Shown piece after piece: positions 16,666 to 26,040 of a stretch of 64,000 bases of DNA. Location: assembly GCF_001261775.1 (NCBI RefSeq), contig NZ_LN868537.1:62001-126000 (forward strand), in the 5' to 3' direction. The stretch is from Anaeromassilibacillus senegalensis (GTDB lineage: Bacteria > Bacillota > Clostridia > Oscillospirales > Acutalibacteraceae). The translations under genes and the position numbers were made by a program. The notes beneath the pieces were generated by a model, which was given only the letters and a program-made list of their open reading frames with translations, was not told the DNA's origin and made no database searches. Every line of letters begins with the position of its first letter. The first letter of the stretch is position 1.

Positions 16666-17511
16666 TCATACGTTGTGAAATCCTTTGCCGATGATTTCGC
16701 TGGTGTTGGAAATCAGAATGAACGCACCCGGTTCCACCTGCTTGATGTATTGCCGCAACATGACCGCCTGATACCGGCTCATAACGGTAAAAATAATCTG
16801 CTTTTCCTCATGGGAAAAAGCGCCTTCTGCATTGCATACCGTTGCGCTGCGCCCGAGTTTATGCACGATAAAATCGCAGATGGGTTCCGGGTTGCTGCAT
16901 ACCACGTTAAAATATTTGCACATATTGATACTTTCGATGACGTTGTCAATCACCAGAGATTTGGTAAACAGGCCCAGCATAGAAAACAGAAACGTCTTGA
17001 TATCAAAGATAAAGAAGGCGGAAAGAGTAATCAGCAGATCGCTCGCCAGCAGTGCGTTGCCGATGTTAATGCTGGAGTATTTCTTTAAAATCATGGCAAC
17101 AATATCCGTACCACCGCTTGAAGCGCCTATATTAAATAAGATTGCGGAACCCAGTGCGGGCAGAACAATGGCGAAAACCAGTTCCAGCATGGGATCGTCC
17201 GTCAGCGGCTTGTCCAGCGGGAACAGGTACTGCATGGCGGATAAACTGATGGAGAGCAGCATACTGGAATAGACCGTACGTACTCCAAATCCCTTTCCAA
17301 GGAAAAGGAAGCCGAGCAGCAGTAAAACCATATTGACCACAAAGTTGACTGCGCTGGGCGAAAAAGGAAGAATCTTGCCGACTGCGACCGCGAGACCTGT
17401 CACGCCGCCAAAGGTAAAATTGTTGGGAAATTTGAAAAAATAAACGCCGACCGCGATGAGCAGGGTGCTGAGCGTGATCAGAGCATAATCTTTGATCGAA
17501 TCCTTTTTCAT
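16666..17511 (-). CDS. YitT-family membrane protein (DUF161 + DUF2179)
   Basis: This is a 281-residue protein. There are five to six membrane segments in the first 200 residues (for example LITLSTLLIAVGVYFFKFP, FTFGGVTGLAVAVGKILPF, FNIGASSGGTDIVAMILKKY), followed by a cytoplasmic DUF2179 domain (IIFTVMSRYQAVMLRQYIKQ, GAFILISNTSEIIGKGF). These are typical of YitT/YebE-like proteins of Firmicutes, whose transported substrate is unsettled. AGGAGG precedes the ATG on the minus strand. Confidence 0.9.
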   Translation of the reverse strand: MKKDSIKDYALITLSTLLIAVGVYFFKFPNNFTFGGVTGLAVAVGKILPFSPSAVNFVVNMVLLLLGFLFLGKGFGVRTVYSSMLLSISLSAMQYLFPLDKPLTDDPMLELVFAIVLPALGSAILFNIGASSGGTDIVAMILKKYSSINIGNALLASDLLITLSAFFIFDIKTFLFSMLGLFTKSLVIDNVIESINMCKYFNVVCSNPEPICDFIVHKLGRSATVCNAEGAFSHEEKQIIFTVMSRYQAVMLRQYIKQVEPGAFILISNTSEIIGKGFHNV

Positions 17512-17714
17512 CGTAAAGCCTCCTAAAAAGGTTCTGTTTGCCTTATTATAGCATACCTGGTCTAAAACAGTCTCTTTCCGAAACGAAAATATTTAAAACA
17601 GAATGATCTTGCCGTTCCCGCAGCCATTGAAAACGTTGCATTTGGTTACAGTGTAAGGCTGTTTTGAATCCTTTGGAATCGGAAGGGGCGATTGATGCAG
17701 GAAGGGGCACATAC

Positions 17715-17743
17715 TTGAAGTAGAAGGAAGAATTTGTTATAAT
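17715..17743 (+). promoter_or_regulatory. Sigma-A promoter of the thyX operon
   Basis: TTGAAG (17715-17720), 17-bp spacer, TATAAT (17738-17743). The 5' leader of about 110 nt includes a 7-bp CCGCCGA/TCGGCGG pair (17808-17814 with 17841-17847) just ahead of the thyX ribosome site. The rest of 17512-17861 shows no gene. Confidence 0.8.
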
Positions 17744-17861
17744 AACTTTAATTATTGTCGGAAAAAGGGAATCGGTACTCGATCCGATCAGCGTCAAGAT
17801 GCAGGGGCCGCCGACTGCGTCTGGTACAAAATAAAGGAGTTCGGCGGGGAATGGAGTTCAT

Positions 17862-18632
17862 ATGGCAAAGGTTACCCTTTTAACGTATACGCCGCAACCG
17901 GAAAAAACGGTCGCAATGGCAGCAAAACTTTGTTATTCCCCTTCGTCTATTGCTTCCATTGGGCAGGGGCTTACAGCGGAAAAAACGGCTTCTTTTGTGG
18001 AGATGCTGTCGGAGATCGGCCACGAAAGCCCGATTGAGCACGCGTCTTTCACCTTTGGAATTGAAGGGGTTTCCCGTTCCCTTCTGGCGCAGATTACACG
18101 GCACCGTATCGCATCCTTCAGTGTGCAAAGTCAGCGGTATGTGGCGGAGAACTGTTTTTCCTATGTGGTTCCGCCGGAAATCGAAAAGATACCGGAGGCA
18201 AAAGCGGAATTTTTGGCCGCAATGGAGGAGGATCAACAGCATTATGAGCGCCTGACGGCGATTTTAAAAGAAAAACATAAAAGAACTCTCATTGAACAGG
18301 GCAGGGAAGAAAAGGCGGCGGAGCGCGCGGCGGAAAAACAGGCGATTGAAGACGCGCGTTTTGTCCTGCCTAACGCCTGCGATACCAAAATGATCTGTAC
18401 ATTTAATGCGCGTTCCCTGCTGAATTTCTTTACGCTGCGCTGCTGCAACCGCGCGCAGTGGGAGATCCGGGATGTCGCCACGCAGATGCTGTTTTTGGTG
18501 CGCAAAGTGGCGCCGCATCTGTTTGCGAGCGCCGGTCCGGCTTGCATGCGGGGCGCCTGTACGGAAGGAAAAATGTCCTGCGGCAGGGTGCAGGAAGTGC
18601 GCGCGTTCTTCCGCACGGAGGACACGGAATGA
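17862..18632 (+). CDS. thyX: Flavin-dependent thymidylate synthase ThyX
   Basis: This is a 256-residue protein with the diagnostic ThyX motif RHRIASFSVQSQR (residues 80-92). HESPIEHASFTFGIEGVSRS and the C-terminal RxxNWxF-like part (IRDVATQMLFLV) agree. The enzyme methylates dUMP to dTMP with methylene-tetrahydrofolate and FADH2/NADPH and replaces ThyA. Its stop codon overlaps the start of tmk (ATGA), so synthesis and phosphorylation of dTMP are translationally coupled. Confidence 0.96.
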   Translation: MAKVTLLTYTPQPEKTVAMAAKLCYSPSSIASIGQGLTAEKTASFVEMLSEIGHESPIEHASFTFGIEGVSRSLLAQITRHRIASFSVQSQRYVAENCFSYVVPPEIEKIPEAKAEFLAAMEEDQQHYERLTAILKEKHKRTLIEQGREEKAAERAAEKQAIEDARFVLPNACDTKMICTFNARSLLNFFTLRCCNRAQWEIRDVATQMLFLVRKVAPHLFASAGPACMRGACTEGKMSCGRVQEVRAFFRTEDTE

Positions 18633-19306
18633 GTGGCGCTTTGATCGCGGTGGAGGGACTGGATGGCAGTGGCAAGGCAACGCAGACCGCGCTGCTGTGC
18701 CAGGCGTTGAAAAAGCAGGGCGTTTCCCTGCGCCGCATTTCCTTTCCCGATTATGAACAGCCCTCCTCCGCACTGGTAAAAATGTACCTGGGCGGTGCCT
18801 TCAGCACGGATCCGCAGGCGGTCAATGCTTATGCGGCCTCCTCATTTTATGCGGTGGACCGCTTTGCAAGCTTTGCACAGTTTTGGAAGCCGGATTATGA
18901 GGCTGGCAAAACCATTGTGGCGGACCGCTACTCCACCTCCAATATTGTCTATCAAATGTCGAAGCTGCCTCATGAAAAATGGGACGCTTTTATTGAATGG
19001 ATTTGCGACTATGAATATGACAAGCTGGGACTGCCGGAACCAAACTGCACCATTTATCTGGATATGCCGCCGGAAGTAAGCCAAAAGCTGCTCAGCGTGC
19101 GCTACCACGGCGACGAACAGAAAAAGGATATTCACGAACGCGACACGGCGTATCTTTCTGTCTGCCGGGAAAGCGCGGCCTACGCGGCAAAAAAGCTCGG
19201 CTGGCTTGTAATAAATTGTGCAGAGGGCGACAATGCTAAAGCAGTGGAGCAAATTCATGAGGAACTGATGAAACGATTGGCAGAGGAGACATTTTTACAT
19301 GTTTGA
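18629..19306 (+). CDS. tmk: Thymidylate kinase
   Basis: This is a 225-residue protein starting at ATG 18629, overlapping the thyX stop by 4 nt. IAVEGLDGSGKATQTALL is the P-loop, the DR motif is VADRYSTSNIVYQ, and YLDMPPEVSQKLL is the substrate-binding segment. It phosphorylates dTMP to dTDP. Its product follows directly from ThyX in the pathway. The next gene starts 8 nt before its stop. Confidence 0.94.
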   Translation: MSGALIAVEGLDGSGKATQTALLCQALKKQGVSLRRISFPDYEQPSSALVKMYLGGAFSTDPQAVNAYAASSFYAVDRFASFAQFWKPDYEAGKTIVADRYSTSNIVYQMSKLPHEKWDAFIEWICDYEYDKLGLPEPNCTIYLDMPPEVSQKLLSVRYHGDEQKKDIHERDTAYLSVCRESAAYAAKKLGWLVINCAEGDNAKAVEQIHEELMKRLAEETFLHV

Positions 19307-20216
19307 TTTCAGGATACCGGAGGTTTCCGATCGCGAATGGATGCAGCCGGCGCTGACCGCGTCCGGCGGGATGGGCAGCGAATTTGCGTTTGGCACGCTG
19401 TACCTGTGGAGCGATGCGTATGCAACGAAGGTCTGTAAAACAGACGATTTGATTTTGCGCTGTTCCGGCGGCCCGATGCGGATGACGTATCAGCTGCCTC
19501 TGGGCAATGGCTCGATGCGGGATCAGGTGGAACGGTTACTGGCGGACGCAAAAGAGCGCGGCTGTAAATTCCGCATATGGGGTTTGACCAAGGAACAGAC
19601 CGAAGCATTGGAACAGGAGATGCCGGGAAAATTCCGGTACCAGCTGGACCGCGCCTCTTCCGACTATATTTATGACACACAGAGCCTGATCCAGCTGTCC
19701 GGAAGAAAGTACCACAGTAAACGCAACCATCTGTCCCGTTTTCAGCGAACCTATGACTGGTCCTATGAAGATATTTCTCCGGATAATTTTAAGGACTGCA
19801 TCGCGGTTGCGCGCGCCTGGTGTGAGCAGAACGGCGGCTGCGGAGAGGAAGATGGAACGGACAGTGAGAACTGCGCCATCCATAAGGCTTTCAAGTATTA
19901 CGATGCACTGCATCTTTCCGGAGGACTGCTCCGCATAGAGGGCAAGCCGGTTGCCTTTACGGTCGGCGAGGAGATTAATCCGGAGACTTACCTGCTGCAT
20001 TTTGAAAAAGCGTTAAGCGGCTATGAGGGGCTTTATCCCGCGATCAACCAAGCGTTCGCCGCCCAGCATCTGGAATCGTACCGTTATGTCAACCGGGAAG
20101 AGGATTTGGGAATTGAGGGGCTGCGCAAGGCGAAGCTCTCTTATTATCCGGCGATTATCCTGGAAAAATACGTTGTCACCCTGCTGGAGGAAACGCCGGA
20201 AATTCCGGAGGAATAA
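19299..20216 (+). CDS. DUF2156 (phosphatidylglycerol lysyltransferase C-terminal-like) protein
   Basis: This is a 305-residue protein without membrane segments. RKYHSKRNHLSRFQRTYDWS and LRIEGKPVAFTVGEEINPET followed by YLLHFEKAL are signatures of the GNAT-fold domain seen at the C-terminus of MprF and in stand-alone DUF2156 proteins. YRYVNREEDLGIEGLRKAKL is the conserved C-terminal motif. It may aminoacylate a lipid or peptide; the acceptor is unknown. It overlaps tmk and precedes a GNAT gene, a frequent pair in Clostridia. Confidence 0.85.
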   Translation: MFDFRIPEVSDREWMQPALTASGGMGSEFAFGTLYLWSDAYATKVCKTDDLILRCSGGPMRMTYQLPLGNGSMRDQVERLLADAKERGCKFRIWGLTKEQTEALEQEMPGKFRYQLDRASSDYIYDTQSLIQLSGRKYHSKRNHLSRFQRTYDWSYEDISPDNFKDCIAVARAWCEQNGGCGEEDGTDSENCAIHKAFKYYDALHLSGGLLRIEGKPVAFTVGEEINPETYLLHFEKALSGYEGLYPAINQAFAAQHLESYRYVNREEDLGIEGLRKAKLSYYPAIILEKYVVTLLEETPEIPEE

Positions 20217-20230
20217 AAGGAGGCGCCGCA

Positions 20231-21136
20231 ATGATCGGCTTTGCAAACTGGGAAGACCGCCCGGCTTTGGCGGCGCTTTGGCAGATAAGCTTTGACGAAG
20301 AGCGTCGGTATGCCAATTTCTTTTTTAACAACCGTTTTTTACCGGAGAACTGTCTGGTATACCGGTCCGGGAACAAGGTGGCGGCAATGCTGCACCTGTT
20401 GCCCGCGTGGGTCGTACAGAACGGGAAGCCGGTCCGTGCGCATTATGTATTTGCATGCGCCACGCAGCCGGAGCATCGTTCTCATGGGTACATGAATGCG
20501 TTGCTGGCATATGCGGCTTTGGTGGGCACACAGAGGGAGGAGCAATATTCCGTCATCCTGCCCGCGAACCGGAGCCTGTATAAATACTATGCAAAATCGG
20601 ATTACCAAACTTTTTTTGAGCGGGATGAATACGAGTTGTCCGACCTGCAAATGCGCGCGTTCGCATCGGAACGGTTGTGGAGCCGGGCCGTCCTCCCGCC
20701 GGGACAGCTCAACGGCATAAGAGACAAGGCGCTCCAAAATCAAAACGGCTCCGTCCTGTGGGACGACGTCTCGTTTTGGTTTGCCGTACAAAACCAGTTG
20801 TCCTACGGTGGAAAACTGGTCTGTGCGGAGGGAGCGCAGGGGGTTGGATACGCGCTTTGCCGGACCGCGGAACGGGATACCTGTGAGGTGACGGAGTTGA
20901 TAAGCTCTGGGAACAGCCTGCCCGATGTGTTGGCGGGAATCCTGAAGGAGATGCCCGCGCCGCTTTACCGCCTGCGCCTTCCCAAAAACAGCGGCCTGCT
21001 GAAACGGTTTGCAAGAGAACCGCTTCCTTTGCCGTCCTCCACTGCGTGCGGCATGATAAAACCGCTGGGCGGCGTTTCTTTGGAACAGCTCAATGTGGGG
21101 CAAAACGCGCCATATCTGGGCCTGGGAAAAGACTGA
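20231..21136 (+). CDS. GNAT-family N-acetyltransferase (Eis-like)
   Basis: This is a 301-residue protein. The acetyl-CoA binding region is FACATQPEHRSHGYMNALLA, preceded by the beta-strand CLVYRSGNKVAAMLHLLPAW. The C-terminal half (SVLWDDVSFWFAVQNQLSYG) resembles the second domain of Eis-like two-domain acetyltransferases. The start has AGGAGGCG 9 nt upstream, 14 nt after the DUF2156 gene. The substrate is unknown. Confidence 0.85.
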   Translation: MIGFANWEDRPALAALWQISFDEERRYANFFFNNRFLPENCLVYRSGNKVAAMLHLLPAWVVQNGKPVRAHYVFACATQPEHRSHGYMNALLAYAALVGTQREEQYSVILPANRSLYKYYAKSDYQTFFERDEYELSDLQMRAFASERLWSRAVLPPGQLNGIRDKALQNQNGSVLWDDVSFWFAVQNQLSYGGKLVCAEGAQGVGYALCRTAERDTCEVTELISSGNSLPDVLAGILKEMPAPLYRLRLPKNSGLLKRFAREPLPLPSSTACGMIKPLGGVSLEQLNVGQNAPYLGLGKD

Positions 21137-21162
21137 ATTGTATTGATAAGGGGTGTGCAGCT

Positions 21163-21705
21163 ATGATCTATGTATTTCTGGCAAACGGTTTTGAAGAGAT
21201 AGAAGCGTTGACGACGGTGGATATCCTCCGCCGCGCGGAGCTGGACGTAAAAACCGTGGGCGTCGGCGGCAGAACCGTCGTTGGTTCCCACGGGATTGCC
21301 GTTGTGGCGGATTTGGAAGAAAAGGACGTTACAACGGACGGAATGGAACTGGTTGTGCTGCCGGGTGGGATGCCGGGTACGCTTAATCTGGAAAAATCCC
21401 CGATTGTTACGGCCTCGATTCGCTACTGCCTGGATAACGGCCTGCATGTGGCGGCTATCTGCGCGGCGCCGTCCATTTTGGGACATATGAATGCGCTGAA
21501 GGGGTGTACGGCTACCTGTTTCCCGGGTTTTGAAAAGGAACTGAACGGTGCGAGCCTGTCCTCCCAGCCGGTCTGTGTCAGCGGGCGGATCATCACCGGC
21601 AAGGGCGCGGGCGTGGCGGTGGATTTTGCCTTGCGCATTGTCGCGGAATTGTGTGGTTCGCAGCAATCCGTTGCAATTAAGAAGGCGCTGCAGTGCCAGA
21701 ACTGA
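21163..21705 (+). CDS. DJ-1/PfpI-family protein
   Basis: This is a 180-residue protein starting at ATG 21163 with AAGGGGTG upstream. MIYVFLANGFEEIEALTTVD contains the conserved glutamate, and AICAAPSILGHMNALKG contains the nucleophile cysteine; GVAVDFALRIVAELCG closes the fold. Closest in layout to YajL/DJ-1 enzymes, it probably acts on glyoxal- or methylglyoxal-type adducts or as a redox chaperone. Confidence 0.92.
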   Translation: MIYVFLANGFEEIEALTTVDILRRAELDVKTVGVGGRTVVGSHGIAVVADLEEKDVTTDGMELVVLPGGMPGTLNLEKSPIVTASIRYCLDNGLHVAAICAAPSILGHMNALKGCTATCFPGFEKELNGASLSSQPVCVSGRIITGKGAGVAVDFALRIVAELCGSQQSVAIKKALQCQN

Positions 21706-21779
21706 ATGTAGTTTTCCCACATGTAAAATAACAGCCGGTTGTCCTGCGTGTACTGGGCCGGAAAAAGGATGATGGCATT

Positions 21780-22382
21780 ATGTATATCAAAAATATCAAA
21801 GAGCTGAAAAAAAACCTGCGCGCTCGGTACCGCCGCTTCCGGGAGAAGATGAATGCAGAACATAAAATCCGCTTGGACGCCAACATCCAATGCCGTTTGC
21901 TGGCGCTGGATGAGTACGCCAAGGCGGAAACGATTTTTACGTACGTAAGCAAATCCATTGAGGTAGATACCTTTGCGATCATTAACGCGGCGTTTGCCAA
22001 CCACAAGCGTGTAGCGGTGCCGCGCTGTGTGCCGGATACCTTTGACATGGAGTTTTATTACATCACCTCGCTCAGCGATCTGGAAAAAGGCGCCTTCGGC
22101 GTATTGGAGCCGGTGCCGGATCAATGTGAGAAGGTGACCCACTATGGGAAAGCGCTGTGTATCGTTCCCGGGCTCAGTTTTGATGCACAGGGGTATCGTT
22201 TGGGGTATGGGAAGGGTTACTATGACCGCTACCTCGCGCAGTTCCGGGGGGTGACGGTCGGTATCTGCTACTTGGGGTGCATCCAGTGGAACCTGCCGCA
22301 CGGTTACTATGACAGGCCGGTGGATATCCTGATTACGGAAAAATATGTCAGACGAATCGCAAAGCAGGAGGATATGCCATGA
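21780..22382 (+). CDS. 5-formyltetrahydrofolate cyclo-ligase
   Basis: This is a 200-residue protein. Basic N-terminus LKKNLRARYRRFREKMN, phosphate-binding KRVAVPRCVPDTFDMEF, and the family signature LGYGKGYYDRYLAQF are present. It converts 5-formyl-THF to methenyl-THF with ATP, feeding the folate pool used by ThyX upstream. Its stop overlaps the start of mltG (ATGA). Confidence 0.94.
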   Translation: MYIKNIKELKKNLRARYRRFREKMNAEHKIRLDANIQCRLLALDEYAKAETIFTYVSKSIEVDTFAIINAAFANHKRVAVPRCVPDTFDMEFYYITSLSDLEKGAFGVLEPVPDQCEKVTHYGKALCIVPGLSFDAQGYRLGYGKGYYDRYLAQFRGVTVGICYLGCIQWNLPHGYYDRPVDILITEKYVRRIAKQEDMP

Positions 22383-23644
22383 ATGACGACAAGAACCTTG
22401 ACGACCTGCGAAGAAGGCGGGTCGAAAATTTTAAAGTACAGATTCCGGACGAAGAGTTTGTACCGGAAAAAGAGCCCCCTGTCCTGAACAGCCACAGCGA
22501 TCCCGAGGCGGCGCGCCGCGCGACCAATCAGGCGGAGCGGCAGGCCATGCGGAAAGCGGAGCGGGCGCATAAGCGGCGGAATCGGGAAAAACGTGGCAAG
22601 AACAAGCTGTTTTTTCGCCTGGTCTGGCTGGTTATGGTGCTCTTTGTCGGCTTTGCCCTGGCGCAGTATGCCGTTACGGGCATCAACGACATGCTGGCAA
22701 TCGGCAGAGAAAAGGTCGGCGTTACAGTGGAAATTCCCAAGAACGCCAGTACGGAGCAGATTGCAGATGCGTTACACACCGCGGGAGTGATCCAGCGCCC
22801 GGATTTCTTCAAGCTGTATTCCAAGCTGACCAAAGCGGACGGGCACTACAACAATGGTACTTATAAGATCGACACCAGTATGGACTACGAAGCGATCATC
22901 AACAATCTGCAATCGAATGCAAACCGCGTCGACATTGTAAAAATTACGTTCCCGGAGGGGACCAACGCGCCGGAAGTTGCCCAATTGCTGCAGGACAACG
23001 GCGTGTGCTCCAAGGATGAGGCGCTGGCCTATATCAATTCCAATCAACTGGACGAAAAATACGACTTCCTGAAAGGATTGACCGGTGAGCGATATTACCG
23101 CATGGAGGGCTATTTGTTCCCGGATACGTACGACTTCTTTAAGGATGAGGCGCCGGAAAACGCGATTTCCAAGCTGGTAAGCAACTGCAACAAGAAGCTG
23201 ACCAAGGAGGTGCGCGACCAGATCGCCGCCAGCGGTATGACGACGGACGAGGTGATGACGCTGGCCTCCATGATCCAGGCGGAGGCGGCCGACGAAGAGG
23301 ACATGTATGTGATTTCCTCTGTATTCCACAATCGTTTAAACAGCGACGGAACAGACGGGTTGCTGCGTTTGCAGTCCGACCCGACCATGTACTATCCGTA
23401 CCGGACAAAGGCGGCGGTTCCGGAGGATATTCGCGACACCTATTCCAGCAAATACAACACCTATGAAATTCAGGGCTTGCCTGCCGGACCGATCTGTAAT
23501 CCAGGCTCCAAGGCGATTGACGCCGCCCTGAATCCGAAGGATACCAAGTATTACTATTTCTGCCACGATGCGGAGCGCAACGCCTACTACGCGCGTACGC
23601 TGGACGAGCATCAGGCGAATCTGAGGAAGGCGGGACTGCGATGA
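22379..23644 (+). CDS. mltG: Endolytic murein transglycosylase MltG
   Basis: This is a 421-residue protein. A long charged cytoplasmic N-terminus (about 75 residues) is followed by one membrane helix (LFFRLVWLVMVLFVGFALAQ), a LysM-like subdomain (VTVEIPKNASTEQIADALHT), and the YceG catalytic domain with MIQAEAADEEDMYVISSVFH and YNTYEIQGLPAGPICNPGS. The catalytic glutamate lies in QAEA. It cuts nascent glycan strands at the membrane to set chain length. It overlaps both neighbours by 4 nt. Confidence 0.95.
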   Translation: MNDDKNLDDLRRRRVENFKVQIPDEEFVPEKEPPVLNSHSDPEAARRATNQAERQAMRKAERAHKRRNREKRGKNKLFFRLVWLVMVLFVGFALAQYAVTGINDMLAIGREKVGVTVEIPKNASTEQIADALHTAGVIQRPDFFKLYSKLTKADGHYNNGTYKIDTSMDYEAIINNLQSNANRVDIVKITFPEGTNAPEVAQLLQDNGVCSKDEALAYINSNQLDEKYDFLKGLTGERYYRMEGYLFPDTYDFFKDEAPENAISKLVSNCNKKLTKEVRDQIAASGMTTDEVMTLASMIQAEAADEEDMYVISSVFHNRLNSDGTDGLLRLQSDPTMYYPYRTKAAVPEDIRDTYSSKYNTYEIQGLPAGPICNPGSKAIDAALNPKDTKYYYFCHDAERNAYYARTLDEHQANLRKAGLR

Positions 23645-24870
23645 GTTGGGCTGCGGACCGTCCGGAACTGTTGGCGCCTGCGGGAGACAAAGAGCGTTTG
23701 CAGGCAGCGCTGGATTTTGGCGCGGATGCGGTGTATCTGGCGGGGGAAGAATTCGGCATGCGCACCGCGCCTGCCAACTTCAGCCGCGGGGAGCTGGAAT
23801 GCGCCGTTGCGCTGGCGCACAGCCGCGGCGTGCGGGTCTATCTCACCTGCAACACCGTGCCCCGCAATGAGGAGATTGACCGCCTGCCGGACTATTTGGA
23901 ATTCATCCAGGCGGCAGGGATCGACGCACTGATTGCGACGGACCTGGGGGTGATGGAGCTTGCCAAGAAGCACGCGCCAAAAGTAGAGCTGCATGTTTCT
24001 ACCCAGGCAGGCGTCGTCAACCATGCGGCTGCCAATGCGTTTTATCAATTGGGGGCGAAGCGCGTGGTGCTGGCGCGGGAAATGCGATTGGACGAAATTG
24101 CAGAGCTGCGCGCCAAGACGCCGAAGGACCTGGAGATCGAGGCGTTTGTGCACGGCGCGATGTGCATGTCCTTCTCGGGCCGCTGCCTGCTCTCCAACTA
24201 TATGGCGGGGCGTGACGCCAACCGGGGAGACTGCGCGCAGCCCTGCCGTTGGAAATATGCGCTGGTCGAGGAGAAACGCCCGGGCCAGTACATGCCCATC
24301 TTTGAGGATCAGGAGGGCTCCTATATTTTAAATTCGCGGGATATGTGTATGGTCAATCATATTCCGGAGCTGCTTCAGGCGGGCGTCACCAGTTTGAAAA
24401 TTGAAGGGCGCGCCAAATCCGCCTACTATGTGTCCGTTGTGACCAATGCATACCGCAGGGCATTGGACGAGGTCCTTGCGCATCCGGGGCGGCCGCTGCC
24501 GGATTGGATTCCGCAGGAGCTGGAGAAAATCAGCCACCGGGAATACAGCACGGGCTTTTATCTGGGCGGTGAGCCGGGACAGGAAACAAGATCCGGCGGT
24601 TATGTGCGGTCCTACGAGGTGATTGCGATCTGTGAGGAGTATAAAGACGGCGTAGCAGTTCTATCGCAGCGCAACCGGTTTTTCCGCGGCGATACGGCGG
24701 ATGTGCTGGAGGCGGGTGAAGAGCCGTTCCTGCTGCGTCTGGATGAGCTTTTTGACGCGGAGGGAGAGCCGATCGAAGCCGCACCGCACGCCACAATGAC
24801 GGTACTGCTGAAAACAGAGCGGCCTTTGAAAAAAGGCGCAATTTTGCGGAAAAAGAGAACCGAAGCATAG
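23641..24870 (+). CDS. Peptidase U32 family protein (TrhP-like)
   Basis: This is a 409-residue protein. PELLAPAGDKERLQAALDFG at the start, the signature FSGRCLLSNYMAGRDANRGD with CAQPCRWKY, and SLKIEGRAKSAYYVSVVTN match the U32 family. Cysteines in the signature probably bind an iron-sulfur cluster. Bacterial members such as TrhP/RlhA are now linked to prephenate-dependent RNA hydroxylation rather than to collagen cleavage (family knowledge). It overlaps mltG by 4 nt. Confidence 0.92.
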   Translation: MSWAADRPELLAPAGDKERLQAALDFGADAVYLAGEEFGMRTAPANFSRGELECAVALAHSRGVRVYLTCNTVPRNEEIDRLPDYLEFIQAAGIDALIATDLGVMELAKKHAPKVELHVSTQAGVVNHAAANAFYQLGAKRVVLAREMRLDEIAELRAKTPKDLEIEAFVHGAMCMSFSGRCLLSNYMAGRDANRGDCAQPCRWKYALVEEKRPGQYMPIFEDQEGSYILNSRDMCMVNHIPELLQAGVTSLKIEGRAKSAYYVSVVTNAYRRALDEVLAHPGRPLPDWIPQELEKISHREYSTGFYLGGEPGQETRSGGYVRSYEVIAICEEYKDGVAVLSQRNRFFRGDTADVLEAGEEPFLLRLDELFDAEGEPIEAAPHATMTVLLKTERPLKKGAILRKKRTEA

Positions 24871-24881
24871 GAGGGACGTCC

Positions 24882-25949
24882 ATGGGAGGAGAAACGACGG
24901 CGCCAGCCGTTTCGCTTCAAAAAGTGCGCTATGAATGGGTGGACGCGCTGAAATTTTTGGGTATCTTTGCGATTTATCTGGGACATCTCGGCGTTGCCGC
25001 CGGGAGCCTGTATCCCTTTGTGTTCCAGTACCATGTCGCGCTGTTTTTCTGGGCCTCCGGCTTTTTTGCGCCGCGCGAGGAAGGAATGGCGTTTTGGCCG
25101 TTTTTTAAAAAGAAAATCTGCTCGATCCTTCTGCCGTATTTTGCGTTCAGCCTGATCAATCTGGCGGTGGATGTTTTGGCCTGGGGCAGTACGTTCACAG
25201 AATTCCGGGAGCTGATTTCCGCTATGTTCATGGGCGTGCGCACACAGACCGTAGCGGCGGCGCTCTGGTTTTTACCTTGCCTGTTTGTCATACAGATGGC
25301 GCATTATCTGCTGAAAAAGCTGCTGCGAAAGGAGTGGCTGGTACTGATCGTCTGCACGGGGCTTTATGTGCTTTCTGAAATCGGCATCCCCTATCGCCCG
25401 GTGGGCGATCCGCAGATGTTTTTTGGAATTGACAGCGCCATGTGTTATATCGTTTATTTTTCACTGGGCGCTCTGCTGTTTCCCTGCCTGCGGGAATTCC
25501 GCTTCAGAAGCCTTGCCCCTTGGGCAAAGGGCCTGTATGCGGTCGCGGCACTGTTCTGTGCGGCGGTGGCCTGTGTGATCTATTTTAAAGGCCCGTCCTT
25601 TCCCATCGAGGCGCTTCCGTTTACCCTGCCCGGGTTTATCAAGGTGTTTTATTCGGCTGGGCTGGCGTGCGCATTCCTGTTCCTGAACTTCATCGCCGCG
25701 CGGTTTCTGGCTCGTGTGCCGTTGTTTACGGATATCGGACGCAGTACGCTGATCTTATGCGGTACGGAAAATTTGTTAAAAGAATCGCTGGCGGCGCTAT
25801 TGTCGCTGGCGGGTTTAAAATTGCAGGTGCCATCGCAGTTCGCCGCGTTTGTCTACGCGTTTTTCCTGCTCTGGCTGTCCAGCGTTACGGTTGTACCCTG
25901 GATTCGCCGGCACAGCAAAATCCTGTCTGGCACGTTTCGCTTCCGGTGA
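24882..25949 (+). CDS. Acyltransferase-3 family membrane protein
   Basis: This is a 355-residue protein with about ten predicted membrane segments. The start RYEWVDALKFLGIFAIYLGH contains the catalytic histidine of the family, and FQYHVALFFWASGFFA is the second signature. Members O-acylate cell-surface sugars. It begins 11 nt after the U32 gene with GGAGGGACGTCC as ribosome site. The acceptor cannot be inferred. Confidence 0.88.
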   Translation: MGGETTAPAVSLQKVRYEWVDALKFLGIFAIYLGHLGVAAGSLYPFVFQYHVALFFWASGFFAPREEGMAFWPFFKKKICSILLPYFAFSLINLAVDVLAWGSTFTEFRELISAMFMGVRTQTVAAALWFLPCLFVIQMAHYLLKKLLRKEWLVLIVCTGLYVLSEIGIPYRPVGDPQMFFGIDSAMCYIVYFSLGALLFPCLREFRFRSLAPWAKGLYAVAALFCAAVACVIYFKGPSFPIEALPFTLPGFIKVFYSAGLACAFLFLNFIAARFLARVPLFTDIGRSTLILCGTENLLKESLAALLSLAGLKLQVPSQFAAFVYAFFLLWLSSVTVVPWIRRHSKILSGTFRFR

Positions 25950-25971
25950 TATACCCGGCGTTCAGCCGTTT

Positions 25972-26016
25972 AAACATCCTCTTTCCGGTTTATACTAGAA
26001 AGAGGATGTTTTTATA
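25972..26016 (+). terminator. Intrinsic terminator before the penicillin-binding protein gene
   Basis: A perfect 14-bp stem AAACATCCTCTTTC (25972-25985) with 25998-26011, followed by TTTTAT. Confidence 0.85.
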
Positions 26017-26040
26017 TGGCAGCGAGGACGGGAGGCGCCT